From JAXHUH01 sp034211175 (GTDB lineage: Bacteria > Actinomycetota > Acidimicrobiia > Acidimicrobiales > CAIXPF01), in contig JAXHUH010000145.1 of the NCBI GenBank assembly GCA_034211175.1, positions 1-39,481 of the forward strand: DNA of 39,481 nt, written 5' to 3'. The notes under the pieces are model-generated. The model did not search any database, was not told the origin of the DNA, and saw nothing but the letters and a program-made list of their open reading frames with translations. Below, piece after piece: positions 16,423-24,556 of the stretch. Position 1 is the first letter of the stretch, and each line of letters begins with the position of its first letter. Both the position numbers and the translations under genes were made by a program.

Positions 16423-16791
16423 GTGAGCCCGCTCGAGGACGCGCTGCGGGCGATCGCCCATCCCGGGCGGCGGGCGATGCTCGAGCTGGTGTGGGACCGC
16501 GAGCGCCCGGCCACGGAGCTGGCCGACGGGGCCGGCCTGTCGCCGTCGGCCGCGAGCCAGCACCTCAAGCTCCTGCGCGACGCCGGCCTCGTCCGTGTCC
16601 GCGTCGACGCCAACCGCCGGCTCTACCGGGCCGACGTCGAGCGGGTCGCCGAGGTCGCGGCGCGCCTCGACGAGTTCTGGGCCTCTCCGCTTGCCCGCCT
16701 GAAGGCGGCCGCCGAGGCCGAGGCGCCTGCGCCCGGTGCCGACGACGAGGCCACCGCGGGCGCCGACGATGCCGGGGAGGCCCACCGGTGA
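16423..16791 (+). CDS. ArsR-family HTH transcriptional regulator
   Basis: A 122-residue winged-helix regulator. It shows ALRAIAHPGRRAMLELVWDR at the N-terminus, then GLSPSAASQHLKLLRDAGLVR (recognition helix) and VDANRRLYRADVERVAEVAARLDEFW, the wing and dimer helix. No CXC metal-binding motif is present, so it is the metal-independent SRPBCC-linked subgroup. GTG 16423 has GGGAG six bases upstream. The tail (EAEAPAPGADDEATAGADDAG) is acidic and flexible. It overlaps the SRPBCC gene (GTGA). Autoregulation through the 16364-16395 palindrome is likely, with the downstream genes in one operon. Confidence 0.92.
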   Translation: MSPLEDALRAIAHPGRRAMLELVWDRERPATELADGAGLSPSAASQHLKLLRDAGLVRVRVDANRRLYRADVERVAEVAARLDEFWASPLARLKAAAEAEAPAPGADDEATAGADDAGEAHR

Positions 16792-17255
16792 AGCTCGTCG
16801 CCCAGGAGCTGACGATCGACGCCCCGCCGGAGACGGTGTGGCGCTACCTCGTCGATCCGGCGCGCTTCGTCGAGTGGATGGCGGTCGACGCCACCCTCGA
16901 CCCGAGCCCCGGTGGCGTCGTGCGCTGGACCCATGCGAACGGCGACACGTGCTCGGGCTCCTACGTGGAGGTCGACGCGCCCCGACGCCTCGTCTTCACC
17001 TACGGCTGGGAGCGCGCCGAGGTCGCCATCCCGCCCGGCTCGACCACGGTCGAGATCGACCTCGTGCCCGAGGACGGCTCCCGGACCCGGCTGCGCCTGG
17101 TCCACCGGGGCCTCGACGACGCGGCCGCGCTCGCCCACGAGGGTGGCTGGTCGCACTTCCTCGGGCGCCTCGCCGAGGCCGCGGCGGGCCGCGACGCGGG
17201 GCCCGATCCGTTCGCCGACCATCGCGTACCGACCCACGAGGAGCGTCGCCGATGA
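16788..17255 (+). CDS. SRPBCC/AHSA1-like domain protein
   Basis: A 155-residue START-like protein. It opens LVAQELTIDAPPETVWRYLVDPARFVEW, the SRPBCC signature, continues with SGSYVEVDAPRRLVFTYGW and STTVEIDLVPEDGSRTRLRLVHRGL, and ends with a C-terminal helix, GWSHFLGRLAEAAAG. Such proteins bind hydrophobic ligands in a deep cavity. Pairing with ArsR is a widespread cassette whose ligand is usually unknown. GTG 16788 overlaps the ArsR stop, and its own stop overlaps the YjbR-like start (ATGA), so the three are co-translated. Confidence 0.9.
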   Translation: MKLVAQELTIDAPPETVWRYLVDPARFVEWMAVDATLDPSPGGVVRWTHANGDTCSGSYVEVDAPRRLVFTYGWERAEVAIPPGSTTVEIDLVPEDGSRTRLRLVHRGLDDAAALAHEGGWSHFLGRLAEAAAGRDAGPDPFADHRVPTHEERRR

Positions 17256-17644
17256 CCACGACACCGAGCCGGGACGAGGCGGCCGTCGAACCGCAGGAGC
17301 CCCGGGAGCCACAGGAAGCGACAGGGCTCGAGGAACGGTTCTGGGAGCTGGCGCAGGACCTGCTCGTCCTGCCGGACGTCACCCGGTCCACGATGATGGG
17401 CCGACCGTGCCTGCGCGTCGGCGGGGCCTACATCGCCTCGTGGGAACGCCGCAGCGGCGCCATGATCGTCAAGCTCGACGAGGCGACGGTCGACGCCCTC
17501 ATCGACGCGGGCCGGGCCGAGCCGTTCGCCCCGGCGGGCCGACGGTTCCGCGAGTGGGCCGCCATCCCGCCCGCCCTCGTCGACAGCTGGCCCGAGCGCC
17601 TCGGCGAGGCCCACCGTCGCGCGGCCACGGCGAAGGACGGCTGA
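17252..17644 (+). CDS. MmcQ/YjbR-like protein
   Basis: A 130-residue protein. After a Glu/Pro-rich N-terminus (about residues 8-28) comes LEERFWELAQDLLVLPDVTRSTMMGRPCLRVGGAYIASW, then VKLDEATVDALIDAGRAEPFAP, and FREWAAIPPALVDSWPERLGEAH. The alternation of strands (GAMIVKLD) and the closing W-x-x-I/W pattern match MmcQ/YjbR (CyaY-like fold) proteins, some of which are loosely called DNA-binding. No enzymatic residues are evident. It is the third gene of the ArsR operon, overlapping the SRPBCC gene by four bases and followed two bases later by the DUF2461 gene. Confidence 0.75.
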   Translation: MTTTPSRDEAAVEPQEPREPQEATGLEERFWELAQDLLVLPDVTRSTMMGRPCLRVGGAYIASWERRSGAMIVKLDEATVDALIDAGRAEPFAPAGRRFREWAAIPPALVDSWPERLGEAHRRAATAKDG

Positions 17645-17646
17645 GG

Positions 17647-18348
17647 GTGTTCCACGGCTTCGCACCCGCGGCGTGGGCCTTCCTCGACGCCCTCGCCGCC
17701 GACAACACCCGGGGGTTCTTCGACGCCCACCGGGACGAGTACCGCACGCTCGTCGCTGAACCGACCGCCGAGCTGGTCGAGGACCTGGGCCCCGCGCTCG
17801 CCGAGCGGGTCCACCCCGACCTGCGCGGGGAGCCCCGCGTCGGACGGTCGTTGTTCCGCATCAACCGCGACACCCGCTTCAGTGCCGACAAGACGCCGTA
17901 CAAGACCCACGTCGACCTGTTGTTCTGGACCGGCGACGGCCCACCCCGCACCCGGCCGGCCGTGATCATGCGCCTCGACGCGTCGACCGTGCTGCTCGGC
18001 GCGGGCCGCATGGGCCTCGATCGAGCGGAGCTCGACCGTCACCGCGCCGCGGTCGTCGACGACGTCGACGGCCCGGCGTTGCGTCGGATCGTGGACGAGC
18101 TCGTCACCGGCGGCGCCACGCTCAGCGAGCCGACCCGCAAGCGGGTGCCCCGGGGCCTGCCCGCGGACCACCCCAACGCCGACCTCCTCCTGCGGCGGGA
18201 CGGGCTGCACCTGAGCCGCACCACGGGCCATCCCGACGAGCTCGGTGACGAGCGGTTCGTCGACTGGTGCTGCGACCGACTGGTCCCGTTCTCGCCGCTG
18301 CTCTCCTGGCTCGTCGACCGGACCGTGGCCGACCCGGCCCACGCGTGA
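17647..18348 (+). CDS. DUF2461 family protein (TIGR02453-like)
   Basis: A 233-residue protein with the DUF2461 pattern: FLDALAADNTRGFFDAHRDEYRTLVAEP near the N-terminus, then RVGRSLFRINRDTRFSADKTPYKTHVDLLFW and a later LPADHPNADLLLRRDGL block. The RINRDTRFS and DKTPYKTH segments are the most conserved parts of the family. No biochemical role is established for the family. GTG 17647 begins two bases after the preceding stop, making it the last gene of the ArsR operon. Confidence 0.88.
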   Translation: MFHGFAPAAWAFLDALAADNTRGFFDAHRDEYRTLVAEPTAELVEDLGPALAERVHPDLRGEPRVGRSLFRINRDTRFSADKTPYKTHVDLLFWTGDGPPRTRPAVIMRLDASTVLLGAGRMGLDRAELDRHRAAVVDDVDGPALRRIVDELVTGGATLSEPTRKRVPRGLPADHPNADLLLRRDGLHLSRTTGHPDELGDERFVDWCCDRLVPFSPLLSWLVDRTVADPAHA

Positions 18349-18357
18349 CCGGCCGGC

Positions 18358-19284
18358 TCAGACCGGGACGGTGAGCGCGATCACCACGCCGTCCCCGACG
18401 CCGCCCTCGACCGTGCCGAGCTCGCGCGACCAGCCGTCGCGGAACACGCCGTCGGACTCGAGCGACAGACCGGCGAGGATCGGGGCGCTCGCCTCGTAGC
18501 CCGGCGACGCGTAGACCGCCTCGCTCACGTCGGCGGGGATGGCGATCTGGGAGGTCGCGAGCTTGTTCGACGCGCTCGTCGCCGACGCCAGATCGGGGTA
18601 CACCTCGAAGTGGACGTGGGGCCAACGGCCCGGGTAGCAGGCCGGGAAGATGCTCTCGAAGCGGAGGGTGCCGGCGGCGTCGGCGACCTGCACGCCCCGC
18701 AGGTAGTTCTGGTCGGTCGCGCCGTCGCTGTAGAGGGAGTAGCGGCCCTGGCGATCGCAGTGCCAGACGTAGACCGCGGCGCCCTCGTACGGCGCGCAGC
18801 CGGCGGCCGTGTTCAACACCGTCAGCGCGATGGCGAACGGGACCCCGTCGGCGGTTCCCGACATCGCGCCGAAGCTGGAGGTGATGTCGCGACGCTCGAC
18901 ACCGAGCTCACCGAGTGCGTCCGGGCCGTTCGAGCCGTTGGCGGGAAACGGCCCCGCGGTCTCGGCCGGGATCACCTCACACGACTCGGGCTCCTCGGGC
19001 CCGGTGGTCGCGGGTGCCGCCGACGTCGGGGTCGCCGCCGACGTCGCGGTCGTCGACGAGGGCCCGCCGGCGGTGGTCGTCGAGCCCGGTGCCTCGGTGG
19101 TGGACGGCGTCGTGGTCGACGGCGGCGTGGCCGACGACGCCGCGGGCTCCGAGGTTGCGTCGCCGCCGCTGCAGGCGCCGAGCGCGGCGATCCCGGCGCC
19201 GCCGAGCAGCGCGATGGCGCGCCGACGGTCCATCAGCCGGGGCAGGTCGTGGGCGAGCCCACCGTCGTGCGGTTCCGCGTCCAT
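18358..19284 (-). CDS. Exported intradiol ring-cleavage dioxygenase-like lipoprotein
   Basis: A 308-residue protein. The signal region contains a twin-arginine-like DRRRAIALLGGAGIAALGAC, with lipobox LGAC; the cysteine is at about residue 38. A Ser/Thr/Pro/Ala-rich linker of about 60 residues follows. The catalytic domain has YVWHCDRQGRYSLYS, the loop NYLRGVQVADAAGTLRFESI, and ACYPGRWPHVHFEVY. These supply the candidate non-heme Fe(III) ligands of intradiol dioxygenases (two Tyr in GRYS and CYPGR, two His in PHVHFEV). The N-terminal wedge domain of cytosolic catechol dioxygenases is absent. It is probably anchored outside the membrane. Either ATG 19284 (GAAGG six bases upstream) or ATG 19233, just before the twin arginine, could be the start. 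Confidence 0.82.
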   Translation of the reverse strand: MDAEPHDGGLAHDLPRLMDRRRAIALLGGAGIAALGACSGGDATSEPAASSATPPSTTTPSTTEAPGSTTTAGGPSSTTATSAATPTSAAPATTGPEEPESCEVIPAETAGPFPANGSNGPDALGELGVERRDITSSFGAMSGTADGVPFAIALTVLNTAAGCAPYEGAAVYVWHCDRQGRYSLYSDGATDQNYLRGVQVADAAGTLRFESIFPACYPGRWPHVHFEVYPDLASATSASNKLATSQIAIPADVSEAVYASPGYEASAPILAGLSLESDGVFRDGWSRELGTVEGGVGDGVVIALTVPV

Positions 19285-19395
19285 GTCCGGCCTTCGGTCC
19301 TCGGGCGATGTCCCGGCTCACGCTACGCACCGGCCGGCCGCTACGGGCCCACACCGCGGCGGGAAACCGGTCGGCTCCGGCCGACGGCGTCGGGT

Positions 19396-19401
19396 TACGG
19401 T
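19396..19401 (+). promoter_or_regulatory. Putative leaderless -10 element (TACGGT) for comB
   Basis: TACGGT matches TANNNT and ends exactly six bases before GTG 19408. No ribosome-binding sequence is visible before this GTG, so leaderless initiation is the simplest reading. Confidence 0.45.
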
Positions 19402-19407
19402 TCGCCG

Positions 19408-20096
19408 GTGCCCGCCCGTCACCTCGCCCGTTGGGAGCTCGCCGGTGTGCGCGGCTCCGTCGTCGCCATCGACGTGATCCGGGCGTTCACCACTGCGGCC
19501 TACGCGTTCGGGGCCGGCGCGGCCGAGATCCTGATGGTCGAGACGGTCGACGCCGCGCTCGAGCTCACCCGCGACGGTCGGGCCGACCTGGCGATGGGTG
19601 AGGACCACGGCCTCCGTCCCGACGGCTTCGCGCTGCCCAACTCCCCCGTCGCCGCCGCGCAGTCCGACCTCGACGGCGCCGTCATCGCCCAGCGGACCTC
19701 CGCCGGCACCCGCGGCGCCGTCGCCGCCGTCGACGCCGACGACCTGTGGTGCGCCAGCCTCGTGTGCGCGTCGGCGACCGCCGCGGCGCTCGGGCCCGCC
19801 GCCGTGGGGCCGACCTACGTGATCACCGGCCGCTTCCCCGACCGCCCCGACGGCGGGGAGGACGACCTCGCCTGCGCCGAGCTGATCGAGGCGCTCCGCA
19901 CGGGCGCACCTGTCGAGCCCACGACCTTCGCCACTCGTGTCGCGACCTCGGAGGAGGCCGCGCGCACGCTCGCGCTCGGTGACGGCCACGTGCACCCCGA
20001 CGACATCGCCTACGCGACCCACATCGATCGGTTCGACTTCGCGATGCGTGCGTCGCGCGACGGCGCCGGGGCCTCCGGGTCACGCCGGTGCGCTGA
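19408..20096 (+). CDS. comB: 2-phosphosulfolactate phosphatase-family protein, frameshifted at its 3' end as read
   Basis: A ComB-family protein (PF04029): VVAIDVIRAFTTAAYAF at residues about 13-29, GEDHGL, GFALPNSPVAAA, VIAQRTSAGTRGAVAA and SLVCASATAAAL cover the conserved DxLRATTT, GExxG, NSP and T-N/S-G-T blocks. In archaea ComB dephosphorylates 2-phosphosulfolactate in coenzyme M synthesis; in bacteria the physiological role is less clear. As read, the frame has no stop and continues in phase into the HdeD-like gene to 20793. Adding one G to the GGGG run at 20068-20071 gives the ending DGAGGLRVTPVR and a stop at 20094-20096, a normal length of about 229 residues. I therefore annotate that end and regard the missing base as a sequencing error or recent mutation. 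Confidence 0.8.
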
Positions 20097-20133
20097 GCGG
20101 CCGACCTCCACACGCCTTCCGCATCCGGTCGCG

Positions 20134-20154
20134 CATCACCCGCCGAGGGTGATG
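20134..20154 (+). promoter_or_regulatory. Conserved palindrome, copy 1 (upstream of HdeD-like gene)
   Basis: CATCACCC (20134-20141), five bases, GGGTGATG (20147-20154): perfect eight-base arms. The centre is 62 bases before ATG 20206. A NANNNT hexamer, GACAGT, lies 21 bases downstream (20176-20181). The same palindrome occurs at 21463, 24839, 24897 and 32814. Confidence 0.75.
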
Positions 20155-20205
20155 ACGAACGTGGTTCCCGGCGCCGACAGTCGCGCCGACCGCTGGAGGG
20201 AGCAC

Positions 20206-20793
20206 ATGAGCACATCGACGGGCAGTCCAACGATCACCGACGACATCGTGGTGATGGACGACGAGACCGCGGCCGAGCTCGGACGGTGGTGGTGGCTGCC
20301 GCTCGCCACGGGCATCGCCTGGATCATCATCGGCTTCGCCATCCTCCAGTTCAACGTGACCACGGTGCGGACGGTCGCCGTCCTCGCCGGGTTCGTCCTC
20401 CTGGCGGCGGGCGTCAACGAGATCGCCGAGATGTTCGTCGCACCGGGCTGGAAGTGGCTGCACGCCATCCTCGGCGCGGTCTTCGTCGCGGGCGGCATCG
20501 TGGCGCTGGTGTGGCCGTCGCCCACGTTCCTCGCCATCGCCAACCTGTTCGCCTGGTACCTGCTGTTCCGGGGCATCAGCGACACGATCACGTCGATCGT
20601 GTTCCGGGACTCGATCCCGCTGTGGGGCCTCATGCTCGCCTCGGGCATCGCCCAGCTCGCGCTGGCGCTGTGGGCCGTCGGCTACACGGGGCGCTCGATC
20701 GGCATCATGGTCATCTGGGTCGGTCTCGGCGCCCTCATGAAGGGCATCGGGCAGATCTTCGGGGCGTTCGACCTGCGCAGGCTGCGCGCCTGA
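20206..20793 (+). CDS. HdeD/DUF308-family six-TM membrane protein
   Basis: A 195-residue polytopic protein. After a hydrophilic N-terminus (about 30 residues with TITDDIVVMDDETAAELG) come about six hydrophobic segments, with GITWIIIGFAI-like AWIIIGFAIL, LAGFVLLAAGVNEIAEMF, HAILGAVFVAGGIVALVWPSP, FAWYLLFRGISDTITSI, GLMLASGIAQLALALWAVGY and SIGIMVIWVGLGALMKGIGQI. The GxxxGI and P-S-P turn pattern is that of HdeD (acid-resistance) membrane proteins. ATG 20206 has a strong GGAGGGAG sequence four to five bases upstream, so it is translated from its own start although the ComB frame runs into it as read. The palindrome upstream places it in the proposed regulon. Confidence 0.87.
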   Translation: MSTSTGSPTITDDIVVMDDETAAELGRWWWLPLATGIAWIIIGFAILQFNVTTVRTVAVLAGFVLLAAGVNEIAEMFVAPGWKWLHAILGAVFVAGGIVALVWPSPTFLAIANLFAWYLLFRGISDTITSIVFRDSIPLWGLMLASGIAQLALALWAVGYTGRSIGIMVIWVGLGALMKGIGQIFGAFDLRRLRA

Positions 20794-20846
20794 GCCGGAC
20801 CCGGGCCCGGCCCGCCCGGCCGTGGCGCTCGTGGCGGTGAACGCGT

Positions 20847-20877
20847 CGACGGGCGGGCCGATTCGGCCCGCCCGTCG
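20847..20877. terminator. Bidirectional hairpin terminator candidate
   Basis: A perfect 13-bp GC-rich stem (20847-20859 pairs with 20865-20877) with loop GATTC lies between the convergent HdeD-like and DUF1269 genes. No T tract follows, as is common in actinomycetes. Confidence 0.6.
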
Positions 20878-20913
20878 TCGCGTCCGTCCCCGGTGGCCCG
20901 GGACGTGCTGGGC

Positions 20914-21402
20914 TCAGACGCCCTCGTGCTCGTGCTCGAACGCCTCGCGCAGCTGCGCCTCCTGCTCGCCCGAGAGGTTGGTGGCGACGAGCTCGAACTC
21001 GTGCTTGCTCATCGCCTCCAGGACCCGATCGGTGACCGCGTCGGACGTGAGCAGGAACAGCGCCGACGTGCCGGGTGTCACCTTCTCGCGCACCTTGGCG
21101 ATGAACTCGTTGGAGATGCCGACGTCGGTGAACGCGCCGGCCAACGCCCCCATCGCCGCGCCGAGGATCGGGATGAAGAACAGCAGGCCGAACAGCATCC
21201 CCCAGAAGGCACCGGAGAGCGCCCCGGCCGACTTCATGTCGTTCAGCTCGCGGGTCTTCGGCTTCTTCTTGCCCTCGGGCCAGGTCACGATCGCACCGTC
21301 GTGGATCTTGATGAGGTTCTGGGTCGACAGTTCCTGCACGGTGCTGAGCGCGGCATCGGCGCCCCCGGCCGTCGGGAACTCCAGCGCTGTCAGTGTCGCC
21401 AT
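20914..21402 (-). CDS. DUF1269 family membrane-associated protein
   Basis: A 162-residue protein. The N-terminal part, ATLTALEFPTAGGADAALST with VQELSTQNLIKIHDGAIVTW, is a ferredoxin-like alpha/beta half. The centre has a glycine-zipper hairpin (GALSGAFWGMLFGLLFFIPI, LGAAMGALAGAFTDVGI) typical of DUF1269. The C-terminal half repeats the alpha/beta pattern (TSALFLLTSDAVTDRVLEAM, FELVATNLSGEQEAQLREAF). Function is unknown; members often turn up near stress genes. ATG 21402 has GAAGGAG nine bases upstream. It is transcribed away from the palindrome at 21463-21483, whose centre is 71 bases before the start. Confidence 0.88.
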   Translation of the reverse strand: MATLTALEFPTAGGADAALSTVQELSTQNLIKIHDGAIVTWPEGKKKPKTRELNDMKSAGALSGAFWGMLFGLLFFIPILGAAMGALAGAFTDVGISNEFIAKVREKVTPGTSALFLLTSDAVTDRVLEAMSKHEFELVATNLSGEQEAQLREAFEHEHEGV

Positions 21403-21462
21403 TGGTCGTGACTCCTTCGATCGCGGACCGGCGGCACGATGCAGCCGGAGGAGGCACCCGGT

Positions 21463-21483
21463 CATCACCCCCGACGGGTGATG
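21463..21483 (+). promoter_or_regulatory. Conserved palindrome, copy 2 (between divergent DUF1269 and small-protein genes)
   Basis: CATCACCC (21463-21470), five bases, GGGTGATG (21476-21483): perfect arms. It sits between divergent starts at 21402 and 21552, so one site could serve both. Candidate -10 hexamers are CATCGT (minus, 21441-21436, gap 21) and TGCAGT (plus, 21504-21509, gap 20). Confidence 0.75.
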
Positions 21484-21551
21484 CCCGCGACCCGGCCGGG
21501 TGGTGCAGTTGGCCACCCGGCACGCCCGGTCGCTCGACCAGGGAGAACATC

Positions 21552-21782
21552 GTGGCAGCGCACTACCGGCTCCTGGTTCTCGGGCGCCTCGAAGGACACC
21601 TCGCACGGGCGATCGATGGCTTCGCGGTCGTGGGCTTCGGGGACGGGTGCACCTCGCTCGCCGGGGAGGTCCCCTCACAGGCCGACCTCCACCGGGCGCT
21701 GCGCAGCGCACAGGCGCTCGGGATCCCCGTCGTCGACGTCACCCTCTGTGGCGACCAGGACGGCCGGGACGCGCCCGGATGA
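21552..21782 (+). CDS. Small alpha/beta protein, paralogue of 24555-24758
   Basis: A 76-residue protein of no recognised family. Pattern: AHYRLLVLGRLEGHLARAIDG (strand, helix), DGCTSLAGEVPSQADLHRAL (strand, helix) and LGIPVVDVTL (strand), which resembles a compact beta-alpha-beta-alpha-beta, perhaps ACT-like, fold. GTG 21552 has GGGAGAA about six bases upstream. It aligns by eye with the 67-residue protein at 24555-24758: both have a Gly-Phe in the first helix region, then T-x-x-x-G-x-V-x-x-QA and a Leu-Gly/His-Gly ending. It lies between the palindrome at 21463 and the LuxR-type regulator, so it is probably part of that regulon. Function unknown. Confidence 0.7.
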   Translation: MAAHYRLLVLGRLEGHLARAIDGFAVVGFGDGCTSLAGEVPSQADLHRALRSAQALGIPVVDVTLCGDQDGRDAPG

Positions 21783-21867
21783 CCATCGTCCGGCCGCCTC
21801 GGGCCAGTCGCCGACGGCCCGCCCGGTTCTCATCGCGACGACTACCGGTTCGAGCTCCCCGATTGGC

Positions 21868-21896
21868 TTGAAATTCCGTTCCAGAACCGCGAGCGT
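21868..21896 (+). promoter_or_regulatory. Promoter of the LuxR/MalT-like regulator gene
   Basis: TTGAAA (21868-21873), 17 bases, GAGCGT (21891-21896), then six bases to ATG 21903. This fits a -35/-10 pair with a leaderless transcript. The region is noticeably AT-richer than its surroundings. No copy of the conserved palindrome is present here. Confidence 0.5.
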
Positions 21897-21902
21897 GTCG
21901 GC

Positions 21903-24519
21903 ATGACGAGCCACGGCGAGTCCAGGTCGTGGAAGTTGCAGCCGCCGACATTGCCCTGGTTCGCGATCGCGCGCCCACACCTCATCCGCCGCGTCGATGT
22001 CGCCTTCGAACGGGCCGCCGTGCTCGTCTCTGCGCCGCCCGGAGCAGGTAAGTCCGTCCTTCTCACGCAATGGGTGGCGACGCGTGCGCATCGCCGTGTG
22101 GCGTGGATCAAACTCGACGCGAACGATGATGCGCGCAGCCTGGCATGTCATCTCACCGCGGCGATACGAGGAGCGGGCGGCAACGTTCGAGTCGAGATGC
22201 CGTCCACGTCGGGGATCGGGCCGTCGCGCATCGGTGAGCGGTTCATCGACGAGCTCCTCGGCGCCGCCGCCGAGCTGCCGGCGACGGTCCTCGTGATCGA
22301 GGACCTCGACCGGCTCCGCGACGCCTCGCTCCTCGCCGACCTCGACGTGTTCGTCAACCACCTGCCGCCCAGCCTCCACGTCGTCCTCAGCTCGCGCGGC
22401 GACCCGGCCCTGGGCCTCCACCGCCTCGCGCTGCGCGACGAGCTCGGCGTGCTCCGGGCCGACGACCTGCGCCTGACCCACGACGAGACCGCACGGCTCA
22501 TCCGGCGGCTGGCGCACGTCGACCTCACCGACGACCAGCTCGACGCCCTCGTCGACCGGACCGACGGTTGGGTGCTGGGCGTGCAGCAGGCGGCGGTTGG
22601 CCCTGCGCGACGGCACCGACGTCGCCTCGTTCGTCGAGCGCCTCGCCGACGACGACCGCCACCTCGCCGACTACCTGACCGAGGAGGTCCTCGACCGCCA
22701 GCCGGGCGAGATCCGCGAGTTCCTCCTCGAGACCTCGCCGCTCGAGCGCCTGTTCCCCGACCTGTGCGACGCCGTGCGTGACCGCGACGACAGCGCCCGG
22801 ATCCTCGACGAGCTCGACCACCGGGCGCTGTTCACCCACCGCATCAGCGCGGAGACGCCCGAGTACCGGTACACATCGCTGGTGCGGGACCTGCTGCGCA
22901 TGCGCCTACGGGCCACCGACCCGGGGCGCGAGCGCCTGGTCCTCAGCCGGGCGGCGCATTGGCTGGCCGACCACGGGAACCCGATCGCCGCCGGGCGTCA
23001 CCTCGTGCGGGCCGGCGCGACCGAGGAGCTCGTGGCCCACACCCGGCGGTGGACCCGCACGCTCTACCAGCACGACGACACCGCAACACCTCTGCAGTGG
23101 TTGGCGACGCTGGGCGACGCGGCATCGGCGTCCGAGGACCTGGCACTCGCCCACGCGTTCGTCCGTCTGACCGCCGGCGAGCAGCGCACCGCCGACACCA
23201 TGCTCGCGTCGATCATCGACGATCCGTCGAGCAGCGAGGGCGCCCGCACGGTCGCCCTGGCGTTCCGCTCCCTGCTCGTGCAGTCGGTGCTGGCGCCATC
23301 GCTCGCCGCCGCGTGCGCCGAGCGGGCGCTGCAGCGCCTCGCCGAGTCCGACGCCGAGCTCCCCGAGGTGCTCGGCCTCACGTCCACGGCGACCCTGACC
23401 GCGCTGTGTCGCTGCGGCCTCGGTCTCGCCGCACTCCACGACGGTCGCCTCGAGGACGGACGAGCGATCCTCGACGCGGCGGTCGCCGCGGATGCGCCGG
23501 CGTCACCCATGCTCTGCGTGCAGCTGCTCGGCGCCGCGGCCGTTGCCCATGCCTGGAGCGGCCGCCTCCTCTCCGCGGAGCGGCTCGCCCACCGGGCCGA
23601 GCGTCTGGCCGCCGAGCACCGCGGTGCCCACCATCGGGCGCTGGCCGACGCGTACCTGGCGCTCGGCCACGTCGCCCGCCGCCGCCACGAGCTCGACGAG
23701 GCCGACGCCGTGCTCGAGCGGGCCGCCGCCATCGCCCGGAGCAACAACCGCCACGTCGTCTCCAGCGCGGTCGTCGCCGAGCGCGCCGCCGTCGCGCTCG
23801 CCCGCGCCGAGTGGCGGTCCGGCCTCGACCTGCTGGCACGCCACGCCACCTCCGGCGTCCCCCCGCCGCCGAGGCTCCTGCGCTCCCGCCTCACCGCGGT
23901 GCGCGCCCAGCTGCACCTGCGCTCGGGCGACCTCGACCGGGCGGGCAGGGTCCTCGCCGACGCGGCGCGACCGCTCACCGGCGAGCTCGCGCACGTGGTG
24001 ATCCAGGTCGCGGTGGCCGAGGCGGACTGGCCGCGGGCCCGCAAGCTGATCGACGACCTGCCGGGCGGCGGCACCCGCCGCGAGCGCATCGCCCGGGACA
24101 TGTGGCGCGCCGCGCTGGAGTTCAGCGACGGCTCGGCCACGAGAGGCGCCCACGACATGGCGACGGTCGCCGCGGAGGCCGAGACCGATCTCGACCGGGC
24201 GCTGTTCCTCGATGCCGGTCCGACCGTCGTCGCCGTGCTCCACGCGGTCCCCCACGGCACCTCGTCGGGCTTCGTCGCCTCGATCACCGGGATCGAGCGG
24301 CCGAGCGTCGAGCACCTCGACGACCTCGACCAGCTCAGCAGCCGCGAGATCGACGTGATCCGCTACCTGCCGACGCGGCTCACCAACGCCGAGATCGCCG
24401 AGCAGCTCTACATCTCGCTCAACACGCTGAAGACGCACCTCAAGCACGTCTACCGCAAGCTCGGCGTGCAGAGCCGCCGTGAGGCGATCACGGCCGCGGA
24501 GCAGCTCGGGCTGCTCTGA
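21903..24519 (+). pseudogene. MalT-like (LAL) LuxR-family transcriptional regulator, one-base frameshift as read
   Basis: Two overlapping frames together give one large ATP-binding LuxR regulator of about 871 residues, the normal LAL size. The first frame has Walker A (SAPPGAGKS, about 43-51), Walker B (VLVIEDLDRL, about 129-138) and the signature DGWVLGVQQAA. At 22595-22596 the frame is lost; the second frame continues exactly where family members do (LALRDGTDVASFVERLADDD, then DYLTEEVLDRQ). Tetratricopeptide-like helices follow and the end is a GerE helix-turn-helix (LSSREIDVIRYLPTRLTNAEI, then NTLKTHLKHVYRKLGVQSR, written in parts). Removing one G at 22595-22596 restores the frame. Both halves look under normal selection, so this is either a sequencing error or a very recent mutation. 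It is the obvious candidate regulator for the palindromes around it. Confidence 0.85.
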
Positions 24520-24540
24520 GCTGCCGGGTCCGAAGGCACC

Positions 24541-24556
24541 GACCGGCCATCCGGTC
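24541..24556. terminator. Small hairpin between convergent genes
   Basis: GACCGG, CCAT, CCGGTC forms a six-bp stem with a four-base loop between the regulator stop and the stop of the convergent small gene. It is short and has no T tract; a weak terminator candidate. Confidence 0.3.

Noticed and set aside
21847..21854. GGTTCGAG resembling a tRNA T-loop
   Set aside because: No acceptor stem, anticodon arm or D arm can be built around it.
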